This document shows positions 1-5,645 of a stretch of 17,139 nucleotides of DNA, in pieces. The position numbers and the translations under genes are program-made. Origin of the DNA: Rhodoferax sp. (GTDB lineage Bacteria; Pseudomonadota; Gammaproteobacteria; Burkholderiales; Burkholderiaceae); contig JAIFMT010000012.1 of the NCBI GenBank assembly GCA_020048295.1, positions 1 to 17,139 on the forward strand, written 5' to 3'. Below the pieces are notes generated by a model that searched no databases, was not told the origin of the DNA, and saw only the letters and a list, made by a program, of their open reading frames with translations. Position 1 is the first letter of the stretch; the number at the start of each line of letters is the position of its first letter.

Positions 1-199
1 CTACTCCAACATGCCAGTGGTCAGCGGTGCCGGCCATGACGCGGTTTACATGGCCAAGCTGGCACCCACCGGCATGATTTTCATCCCCTGCCTGAACGGC
101 ATCAGCCACAACGAGATCGAGTCCGCCACGCCCGAACACATCACCGCCGGCTGCAATGTGTTGCTGCACGCCATGCTGGCCCGCGCCGGGGTGGCTTAA
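1..199 (+). CDS. Zn-dependent hydantoinase/carbamoylase-family amidase, C-terminal fragment
   Basis: This is the C-terminal end of a gene that begins left of the window; the frame is open from base 2 and stops at TAA 197-199. The visible 65 or so residues carry SGAGHDA, then APTGMIFIPC, then GISHNEIE, and end in an alpha-helical stretch (AGCNVLLHAMLARAG). These are hallmark C-terminal motifs of the M20-type amidase family that includes N-carbamoyl-L-amino acid hydrolase, beta-ureidopropionase and allantoate amidohydrolase. The His of GHDA and the His of ISHNE belong to the family's metal/substrate site. The enzymes cleave a carbamoyl group from N-carbamoyl amino acids or ureides in the cytoplasm, releasing ammonia and CO2. 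Which substrate is used cannot be told from this fragment. The downstream nucleobase importer and CodA-like deaminase favour a role in pyrimidine or ureide breakdown, which is inference. Confidence 0.88.
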   Translation, partial: YSNMPVVSGAGHDAVYMAKLAPTGMIFIPCLNGISHNEIESATPEHITAGCNVLLHAMLARAGVA

Positions 200-272
200 A
201 GCCAAGCAACCAGTTCAAGTCACATCGGCTGAGTGCAACATGCCCAGTCGGCCATGCAGTGAGACCTGAAAT

Positions 273-545
273 ATGCCGTCCAAAACATTCACCAGTGGCC
301 GCATCAGGACGGCCAACTACGACATCGCATCCAAACAACTGGATCTGCATTGGGACAACCAGTCTGTGCTGGCCTACAAGCATGTTCCAGAAGAGGTGTA
401 CCGGCGGCTTTGCAGTGCACCCAATCCGACGACGTATTGGGAAGACCGCATCGCCGAGGAGTATCCGAAAGGCACGCCGATGAAATTCGGTACCTCAGCC
501 GACGCCGCCAAAAAGTTCAGTGACCTGTTTGGTGACGGGGATTGA
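273..545 (+). CDS. Small KTSC-domain protein
   Basis: The 90-residue product matches the KTSC domain pattern almost end to end: an SGRIRTANYD beta strand, a second strand with LDLHWDNQ, the turn AYKHVPEEVYRRL, then an aromatic plus Arg/Tyr tail (YWEDRIAEEYPKG). KTSC domains are short, mostly of unknown function, and sometimes fused to lysyl-tRNA synthetase or phage proteins. Residues 75-90 (AAKKFSDLFGDGD) form a short acidic tail. The ATG at 273 gives the full domain; upstream GTGAGACC is only a weak ribosome site. The gene stands alone, 73 bp after the amidase and 246 bp before the transporter, so it need not belong to either unit. No signal peptide or membrane segment is seen. Function unknown. 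Confidence 0.75.
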   Translation: MPSKTFTSGRIRTANYDIASKQLDLHWDNQSVLAYKHVPEEVYRRLCSAPNPTTYWEDRIAEEYPKGTPMKFGTSADAAKKFSDLFGDGD

Positions 546-559
546 GTCGCACGCAGGTT

Positions 560-582
560 CGTGGCGCTCAGACCACGGTTTC
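560..582 (+). terminator. Possible weak hairpin after the KTSC gene
   Basis: CGTGG (560-564) and CCACG (573-577) can pair around an 8-nt loop, followed by GGTTTC. The stem is short and the T-run poor, so this is at best a weak terminator. The rest of 546-650 shows no gene. Confidence 0.2.
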
Positions 583-650
583 TATCTGGGAGCGTCGGGG
601 TGTTTTGCGGTGTCGTTTCAACATCGGCCATCAGCCCGGCCAGCCCGCGG

Positions 651-702
651 CGTAACATGCCGCCCTTGAGATACCACGCTGGGTGTTGGCTGGCATGTAA
701 CG
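651..702. repeat. Inverted repeat upstream of the importer operon
   Basis: CGTAACATGCC (651-661) and GGCATGTAACG (692-702) are reverse complements at 10 of 11 positions, separated by 30 nt. The right arm overlaps the sigma-54-like element at 691-706. It could be a paired operator, a long-loop RNA/DNA hairpin or chance; the sequence alone cannot decide. Confidence 0.4.
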
Positions 703-706
703 TGCT
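691..706 (+). promoter_or_regulatory. Candidate sigma-54 (-24/-12) promoter of the importer operon
   Basis: TGGCATGTAACGTGCT matches the RpoN consensus TGGCACG-N4-TTGCW at all but two specified positions, with GG (692-693) and GC (704-705) at the required spacing. Transcription would start near 717, giving a leader of about 75 nt that carries repeat copy A and the AGGA ribosome site. RpoN with NtrC commonly drives nitrogen-scavenging transporters, which fits this operon. No clear NtrC sites were identified, and a sigma-70 promoter elsewhere in 546-790 cannot be excluded. Confidence 0.45.
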
Positions 707-727
707 TCACTTTCTTGGCAAAAGCAG

Positions 728-775
728 CCTCTAGTGCCCCCACATCAAGCGCAAGCAGCTATCTATTTCGTAGTT
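728..775 (+). repeat. Dispersed repeat, copy A (upstream of the BMP gene)
   Basis: TAG (733-735), 14 nt, GCGC (750-753), 4 nt, AGCT (758-761), then an AT-rich tail with ATTT and GTAGT. It shares this spacing with copies B, C, D and the copy inside the ATPase gene. It ends just before the AGGA ribosome site of the binding-protein gene. Confidence 0.8.
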
Positions 776-791
776 TTCAACAGGAGAAACC

Positions 792-1793
792 ATGACCTTC
801 AAACCGTTTAGCCGCCGCCAAACCCTTCTTTTGGCAGCTTCCCTGGTCGCCCTGACCCCGGGCCTGACCTTCGCACAGGCCAAACTCAAGGTGGCCGCCG
901 TGTACACCGTGCCATTTGAGCAGCAATGGGCTGGTCGTCTGCACCAGGCGCTCAAGGCGGCCGAGGCGCGTGGCGAGATCGAATACAAGGCTTCTGAGAA
1001 CGTCAGCAACGCCGATTACGAACGCGTCATGCGCGAGTACGCCACCGGCGGCAGCCAGCTTATCGTTGGTGAAGCTTTTGCGGTGGAAGCTGCCGCCCGC
1101 AAGGTGGCCAAAGACTTCCCCAAGGTGTCGTTCCTGATGGGGTCCAGCGGCAAGCCCGTGGCCCCCAACTTCAGCGTGTTTGACAACTACATCCAGGAGC
1201 CCGCTTATTTGAGCGGCATGGTGGCCGGCGGCATGACCAAGAGCAACAAGATTGGCATGGTCGGCGGCTTTCCCATCCCTGAAGTCAATCGCCTGATGAA
1301 CGCCTTCATGGCGGGTGCCAAAGAGGTCAACCCCAAGGTGGAATTCAGCGTCAGCTTCATCAACAGCTGGTTTGACCCGCCCAAGGCCAAGGAAGCCGCA
1401 TTTGCCATGATCGACAAGGGGGCCGACGTGATGTATGCCGAACGCTTTGGAGTCAGCGATGCCGCCAAGGAAAAAGGCAAACTGGCCATTGGCAACGTCA
1501 TCAACACCCAGGCGCAGTACCCCGACACTGTGGTGGCCTCGGCGCTGTGGCACTTTGAGCCCTCGGCCGACCGCGCCATCAAGCTGGTCAAAGAAGGTAA
1601 ATTCAGCGCCGAAGACTACGGCCCCTATTCCATGATGAAGCACAAGGGCTCGTCACTGGCACCGCTGGGCACCTTCGAGAAAAAAGTGCCCGCCGATATC
1701 GTCGCCAAAATGAAAGCCAAAGAAAAAGCCATTGTTGATGGCAGCTTCAGCGTCAAGGTCGATGACAGCCAGCCCAAGTCAACAGCCAAGTGA
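792..1793 (+). CDS. BMP-family periplasmic binding protein of a nucleoside/nucleobase ABC importer
   Basis: The 333-residue protein has the BMP (PnrA-like) fold signature: KLKVAAVY after the leader, NVSNADYERVMREYA, FDNYIQEPAYLSGMVAGG around residues 135-150, KIGMVGGFPIPEVNR, FINSWFDPPKAKEAA and DVMYAERFGVSDAA. Such proteins deliver nucleosides, nucleobases or related ligands to the membrane complex. Residues 1-30 form a signal peptide with a twin-arginine-like SRRQTLL followed by a hydrophobic core and a likely cut after AQA. There is no lipobox Cys, so it should be a free periplasmic protein, unlike the lipoproteins of Gram-positive relatives. AGGAG at 782-786 sets the ATG at 792. It heads the importer operon, 98 bp before the ATPase, with repeat copy B between. 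The ligand is inferred from family and from the CodA-like neighbour; it was not read from binding residues. Confidence 0.93.
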   Translation: MTFKPFSRRQTLLLAASLVALTPGLTFAQAKLKVAAVYTVPFEQQWAGRLHQALKAAEARGEIEYKASENVSNADYERVMREYATGGSQLIVGEAFAVEAAARKVAKDFPKVSFLMGSSGKPVAPNFSVFDNYIQEPAYLSGMVAGGMTKSNKIGMVGGFPIPEVNRLMNAFMAGAKEVNPKVEFSVSFINSWFDPPKAKEAAFAMIDKGADVMYAERFGVSDAAKEKGKLAIGNVINTQAQYPDTVVASALWHFEPSADRAIKLVKEGKFSAEDYGPYSMMKHKGSSLAPLGTFEKKVPADIVAKMKAKEKAIVDGSFSVKVDDSQPKSTAK

Positions 1794-1833
1794 GTGTTGC
1801 ACCGCGGGCAGGACTCTGATTATTTGAAATATC

Positions 1834-1882
1834 TGGCTGTAGCCGTTATTCCATAAGCGCTAACAGCTATTTATTTTGAATC
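1834..1882 (+). repeat. Dispersed repeat, copy B (between binding protein and ATPase)
   Basis: TAG (1840-1842), 14 nt, GCGC (1857-1860), 4 nt, AGCT (1865-1868), then ATTTATTTTGAAT. It abuts the ATPase start and contains the TGA (1877-1879) that closes the ATPase reading frame upstream of its GTG. Confidence 0.85.
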
Positions 1883-1891
1883 AACCACGCC

Positions 1892-3469
1892 GTGACTCAG
1901 CCCGTCCTGACGCTCTCCAACATCACCAAGTGCTTTGGCAGTCTGGTGGCCAACGACAATATTTCGCTCGAACTGATGCACGGCGAGGTGCTGGCGCTGC
2001 TGGGGGAAAACGGTGCCGGCAAATCGACGCTGGTCTCCATCCTGTTTGGCCACTACACCGCCGACTCTGGCGACATCAGCATCCACGGCAAGCCGCTGCC
2101 CCCGGGCGACCCCAAAGCCGCGCTGGCTGCGGGTATCGGCATGGTGCACCAGCATTTCACGCTGGCTGACAACCTCAGCGTGCTCGACAACGTGATGCTG
2201 GGCAGCGAGCCGCTGTGGCAGCCGTACAGCCGCCAGCGCGAGGCGCGCGACAAGCTCAACGCCGTGGCGCTGGAGTTTGGCCTGGGTGTTGACCCCAGTG
2301 CCCGGGTGGGCAGCCTGTCGGTGGGCGAGCGTCAGCGCGTCGAGATTTTGAAAGCGCTGTACCGTGGCGCGCGCATCCTGATTCTGGACGAGCCCACTGC
2401 GGTGCTGACCCCGCAGGAGAGCGAGAGCCTGTTTGAGGTGCTGGCGCAGATGGTGGCGCAGGGCCTGTCGATCATCTTCATCAGCCACAAGCTCGGCGAG
2501 GTGCTGCGCGTGTCCAACCGGGTGGCGGTGCTGCGTGCCGGCCAGCTGGTGGCGCAGGCTGATGCCCATGAAGTGACGCAAGCGCAACTGGCGCAGTGGA
2601 TGGTGGGCCACGCGATTGCGCCGCCCGAGCGCCATCCGGCCCGGTCGGTCGGCGCGCCCGTGTGTGTACTCAAAGGGGTCAGCACAGCCGCCGCACGCGA
2701 GCGACTGAATGCGGTGTCGCTCACACTCCATGCTGGCGAGATCGTGGCGATTGCCGGCGTGTCGGGTAATGGGCAAGTGGCGCTGGCCGAACTGCTGTGC
2801 GGCACGCGCGCCGCCAGCGCCGGTGAGGTGAGCTTGCTGGGCCAGCCGCTGCCGTCCAAACCGGCCAGCCTGGTGGCCCTGGGGGTGGCGCGCATCCCCG
2901 AAGACCGGCACGCGGTGGGCCTGGTGGGCGATTTGCCGGTGTGGGAAAACGCCGTCTCCGAGCGCCTGCGCAGCCCGGCTTTTTCGCGCTGGGGCTGGGT
3001 GCGTCGCGCTGCCGCCCTGGCCTACGCCAAACAGGTGATAGCCGCTTTTGACGTGCGGGGTGGCGGGCCAATGGTGCCGGCGCGGGCTTTGTCTGGCGGC
3101 AATATGCAAAAGCTTATTCTGGGTCGGGCCCTTATGCAGCCTGCGCTGGAAGCTACAACTAACGCAGCAGTTCAAGAGGTTGACAAACCCAGCCCTGGCC
3201 CCATCCGCCCGCCGCTCCTGATCGTCGCCCATCAGCCCACCTGGGGACTCGACATTGGTGCGGTCGCCTATGTGCAGTCGCAATTGCTTGCCGCACGCGA
3301 TGCCGGGGCCGCCGTGCTGCTCATTTCCGATGATCTCGACGAAGTGCTGACGCTGGGCGACCGGGTGGCGGTGATGCATGCCGGTGCGCTGACCACGGCC
3401 AAACCAGCGTTGGAGTGGAGCCGCGAGGCGATCGGCCTGGCCATGGCGGGTGCCAAGGTGCACGCATGA
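1892..3469 (+). CDS. Double-ABC ATPase of the BMP-type importer
   Basis: The 525-residue protein has two ABC halves, as in the RbsA/YufO group that powers import by BMP-type systems. Half one is complete: Walker A GENGAGKST (38-46), Q-loop near MVHQHF (84-89), signature LSVGE (142-146), Walker B LILDEPTA (163-170), switch His 199. Half two has the family's usual degenerate Walker A (GVSGNGQ, 289-295), a good signature SGGNMQK (401-407) and a degenerate Walker B (LLIVAHQPT, 442-450). Between GRAL and LLIVAHQPT lie about 27 residues (415-441) where relatives have about six; this low-complexity insert overlaps an internal copy of the dispersed repeat. Start is GTG 1892: an in-frame TGA at 1877 leaves no upstream choice, and the ribosome site is weak. 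The stop overlaps the first permease start (ATGA). Confidence 0.95.
   Translation: MTQPVLTLSNITKCFGSLVANDNISLELMHGEVLALLGENGAGKSTLVSILFGHYTADSGDISIHGKPLPPGDPKAALAAGIGMVHQHFTLADNLSVLDNVMLGSEPLWQPYSRQREARDKLNAVALEFGLGVDPSARVGSLSVGERQRVEILKALYRGARILILDEPTAVLTPQESESLFEVLAQMVAQGLSIIFISHKLGEVLRVSNRVAVLRAGQLVAQADAHEVTQAQLAQWMVGHAIAPPERHPARSVGAPVCVLKGVSTAAARERLNAVSLTLHAGEIVAIAGVSGNGQVALAELLCGTRAASAGEVSLLGQPLPSKPASLVALGVARIPEDRHAVGLVGDLPVWENAVSERLRSPAFSRWGWVRRAAALAYAKQVIAAFDVRGGGPMVPARALSGGNMQKLILGRALMQPALEATTNAAVQEVDKPSPGPIRPPLLIVAHQPTWGLDIGAVAYVQSQLLAARDAGAAVLLISDDLDEVLTLGDRVAVMHAGALTTAKPALEWSREAIGLAMAGAKVHA
3126..3164 (+). repeat. Degenerate dispersed repeat inside the ATPase gene
   Basis: GGG (3126-3128, where the other copies have TAG), 14 nt, GCGC (3143-3146), 4 nt, AGCT (3151-3154), then ACAACTAA. 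GCCCTTATG (3128-3136) equals the same stretch in copy D, and GCGCTG plus AGCTA-AAC match copy C. The internal spacing equals that of the four intergenic copies. The element is read in frame as part of the extra segment between the second ABC signature and second Walker B. Confidence 0.65.
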
Positions 3470-4527
3470 AACTCGAAAAGCGCGCGCACAGCTCATCCGT
3501 CGCCCTGGTGTTGGCACCCTTGGGCGCGGTGCTGTTCACCCTGATGATCAGCGCGCTGCTGGTGCTGTGGGCGGGCGCGCCCGTCGGACAAACTTATGCG
3601 CTGTTGCTGCACGGCGGCTTTGGCTCGGTGTTTGGCTTTAGCGAAACGCTGACGCGCGCCATTCCCCTGATGCTCACCGGGTTGGCGGCAGCGGTGGCGT
3701 TCAAGGCGCGTTTGTTCAATATTGGCGCCGAAGGCCAGCTGTACGCGGGGGCACTGGCTGCCGTGGCGGTGGGTGGCCTGCACGGCGGCAGCGGCTTTGG
3801 GCTGCCACCAGGGCTGCTTTTTGTGCTGATGATGTTGGCTGCCGCATTAGCCGGGGCCTTGTTGCTGCTGGGTCCGGCGCTATTGAAAGCAAAGTTGGGG
3901 GTGGATGAGGTGGTGACCACCCTGCTGCTCAACTTCATCGTGCTGCTGGGTGTGTCGCTGCTGCTCGACGGTCCGATGAAAGACCCCGCTGCCATGGGCT
4001 GGCCACAAAGCGTGGCCTTGGTGCCGGAGCTGGAGTTGTCCAAACTGATCCCGCAAACGCGGCTGCACAGCGGCCTGCTGTGGGGCCTGGCGCTGGCCGT
4101 CGCCCTGTGGGCGCTGCTGAAATACAGCGTGCTGGGCTTTGACATCCGCGCCGTCGGCGCCAACCCGCGCGCTGGCGCCTTTGCCGGGGTGTCGGTGACG
4201 CGCACCGTGGTGCTGGTGGCGCTGCTGTCAGGCGGCCTGGCGGGTCTGGCCGGGGCCATCGAGGTGGCAGGGCGCACCAGCTACCTGACGCTCGACATGT
4301 CGCCCGGCTACGGCTACAGCGGCATCGTGATTGCCATGCTGGCTGGCCTGCATCCGCTGGGTGTGGTGCTGGGCAGCGTGTTTGTGGCCGGCGTGCTGGT
4401 GGGGGCTGACAGCATGAGCCGGGTGGTGGGCGTGCCCACCTACATTGCCGATGTGATTGTGGCCACCTCGCTGATCGCGGTGCTGATTGCCACCTTGCTC
4501 ACCCAATACCGGCTACGACTGAAATGA
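3466..4527 (+). CDS. ABC importer permease 1 (BMP-type, YufP-like)
   Basis: This 353-residue, very hydrophobic inner-membrane protein has about 8-10 predicted membrane segments. It carries the BPD_transp_2 signatures FNIGAEGQLYAGALAA (after the second or third helix), GVDEVVTTLLLNFI, and the cytoplasmic coupling loop GFDIRAVGANPRAGAFAGV that contacts the ATPase. It forms the transmembrane channel with permease 2. The ATG at 3466 overlaps the ATPase stop (ATGA) and has AAGG at 3455-3458. The frame stays open to 3415, but that would add 17 polar residues inside the ATPase gene, so the overlapping start is preferred. A longer loop (residues ~165-205, DGPMKDPAAMGW) faces the periplasm, as in homologues. 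Confidence 0.94.
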   Translation: MKLEKRAHSSSVALVLAPLGAVLFTLMISALLVLWAGAPVGQTYALLLHGGFGSVFGFSETLTRAIPLMLTGLAAAVAFKARLFNIGAEGQLYAGALAAVAVGGLHGGSGFGLPPGLLFVLMMLAAALAGALLLLGPALLKAKLGVDEVVTTLLLNFIVLLGVSLLLDGPMKDPAAMGWPQSVALVPELELSKLIPQTRLHSGLLWGLALAVALWALLKYSVLGFDIRAVGANPRAGAFAGVSVTRTVVLVALLSGGLAGLAGAIEVAGRTSYLTLDMSPGYGYSGIVIAMLAGLHPLGVVLGSVFVAGVLVGADSMSRVVGVPTYIADVIVATSLIAVLIATLLTQYRLRLK

Positions 4528-5447
4528 CCGACTACCTCGACATCCTGGCCAACCCGGCGTTCTGGGTGGCGGTGCTGCGCATTGCCACACCACTGATTCT
4601 GGGCACGCTGGGGGTGCTGCTGTGCGAACGCGCTGGCGTACTTAACCTGGGCATCGAGGGCATCATGGTGGCTGGCGCCTTTACCGGTTGGCTGGCGGTG
4701 TATGCCGGGCTGCCGCTGTGGGCTGGCGTCGCGGTGGCTGCCCTCACCGGCGCAGTGCTGGGCCTGCTGCACGCTTTTCTGACCGTCGCGCTGGCGCTGT
4801 CGCAACACGTCTCGGGCCTGGGCATCACGCTGCTGGCCACGGCCCTGAGTTCCTACGGCTACCGGGTGAGCTTTCCCAAAGTGGCCACCCCGCCGACCAT
4901 CACGCCGTTTGCCGAAATGACCTGGCTGCCGATTCCCATCCTGGCACAGCAAACCGCGCTGACGCTGTTGGCCCTGCTGGCGGTACCCGTCACCGCCTAT
5001 GTGCTGTTCAAAACCCCGGTCGGCCTGGCGCTGCGCATGGTCGGCGAAAACCCGCAGGCCGCCGAAGGGCAGGGTGTGTCGGTGGTCAGGCTGCGCACCG
5101 CGGCCATCGTCGCCGGCTCGGGCCTGATGGGCGTGGCCGGCGCGTTTTTGACGCTGTCGGCCTTTAACGCCTTCTTTTTCAACATGGTCAACGGCCGTGG
5201 CTGGATTTGCGTGGCGCTGGTGGTGTTTGCCTCGTGGCGGCCAGGCAAGGCGCTGCTCGGTGCGCTGCTGTTTGCCTTTTTTGACGCGCTGCAACTGCGC
5301 CTGCAGCAGGCCGGTGATGCTGCACTGCCCTACCAGCTGTACCTGATGCTGCCCTATGTGCTGTCCATCGTGGCGCTGGTGCTGGTGGCGCGCAAGGCCA
5401 GCTACCCGCAGGCGCTGATGAAGCCTTACCGCAAAGGTGAACGATAA
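4524..5447 (+). CDS. ABC importer permease 2 (BMP-type, YufQ-like)
   Basis: The 307-residue multi-pass inner-membrane protein has the family's LNLGIEGIMVAGAF motif near residues 38-51 and the coupling-loop sequence GLALRMVGENPQAAEGQGVSV (about 168-190). It pairs with permease 1 in a heterodimeric channel. The ATG at 4524 overlaps the previous stop (ATGA), a sign of translational coupling and fixed stoichiometry. The C-terminus ends in a basic cytosolic tail (KPYRKGER). It is the last gene of the importer unit; repeat copy C begins 3 bp after its stop. Length and motifs are normal. Confidence 0.94.
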   Translation: MTDYLDILANPAFWVAVLRIATPLILGTLGVLLCERAGVLNLGIEGIMVAGAFTGWLAVYAGLPLWAGVAVAALTGAVLGLLHAFLTVALALSQHVSGLGITLLATALSSYGYRVSFPKVATPPTITPFAEMTWLPIPILAQQTALTLLALLAVPVTAYVLFKTPVGLALRMVGENPQAAEGQGVSVVRLRTAAIVAGSGLMGVAGAFLTLSAFNAFFFNMVNGRGWICVALVVFASWRPGKALLGALLFAFFDALQLRLQQAGDAALPYQLYLMLPYVLSIVALVLVARKASYPQALMKPYRKGER

Positions 5448-5450
5448 ATA

Positions 5451-5499
5451 GGCCTCTAGCCCATACTGAACAAGCGCTGATAGCTATAACAATAATACT
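5451..5499 (+). repeat. Dispersed repeat, copy C (between importer and signalling cassette)
   Basis: GGCCTC, TAG (5457-5459), 14 nt, GCGC (5474-5477), 4 nt, AGCT (5482-5485), then ATAACAATAATACT. Same orientation and spacing as the others. It starts 3 bp after the permease 2 stop. Confidence 0.85.
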
Positions 5500-5580
5500 C
5501 ATTGGGAGCGCTCAGGACAGGCCAAGCTCAGCACGAATGGGTGTGTTTCACGTTAAAAAAATCCCCCCTTGCCTGGCGCG

Positions 5581-5594
5581 GGGCATCGATGCCC
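5581..5594. promoter_or_regulatory. Perfect 14-bp palindrome upstream of the signalling cassette
   Basis: GGGCATCGATGCCC is a perfect palindrome 52 bp upstream of the first kinase ATG and about 135 bp after the importer. It is placed where an operator for the cassette could be, but no matching regulator was recognised. The remainder of 5500-5645 has no gene and no convincing sigma-70 pair. Confidence 0.35.
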
Positions 5595-5645
5595 ACTATT
5601 GGGCCTATCATCCGGCGCTATCCCTTTTGATTGCCACAACGCCCG

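Noticed and set aside
259..483. Alternative frame overlapping the KTSC gene
   Set aside because: Its product is Arg/Pro/Ser-rich without a domain, whereas the frame from 273 matches the KTSC pattern end to end.
3415..3465. Upstream ATG for permease 1
   Set aside because: It would add 17 polar residues before the normal N-terminus; the ATG at 3466 has an ATGA overlap and a ribosome site.
1871..3517. Long open frame on the - strand opposite the ATPase (548 codons)
   Set aside because: It is antisense to an ATPase with all expected motifs, its product is His/Gln/Arg-rich with no recognisable domain, and such frames are common opposite GC-rich genes.
5631..5645. TTG start for the HDOD kinase
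   Set aside because: The ATG at 5646 lies five codons downstream, gives the complete HDOD domain and neither start has a clear ribosome site, so the commoner start codon was preferred.
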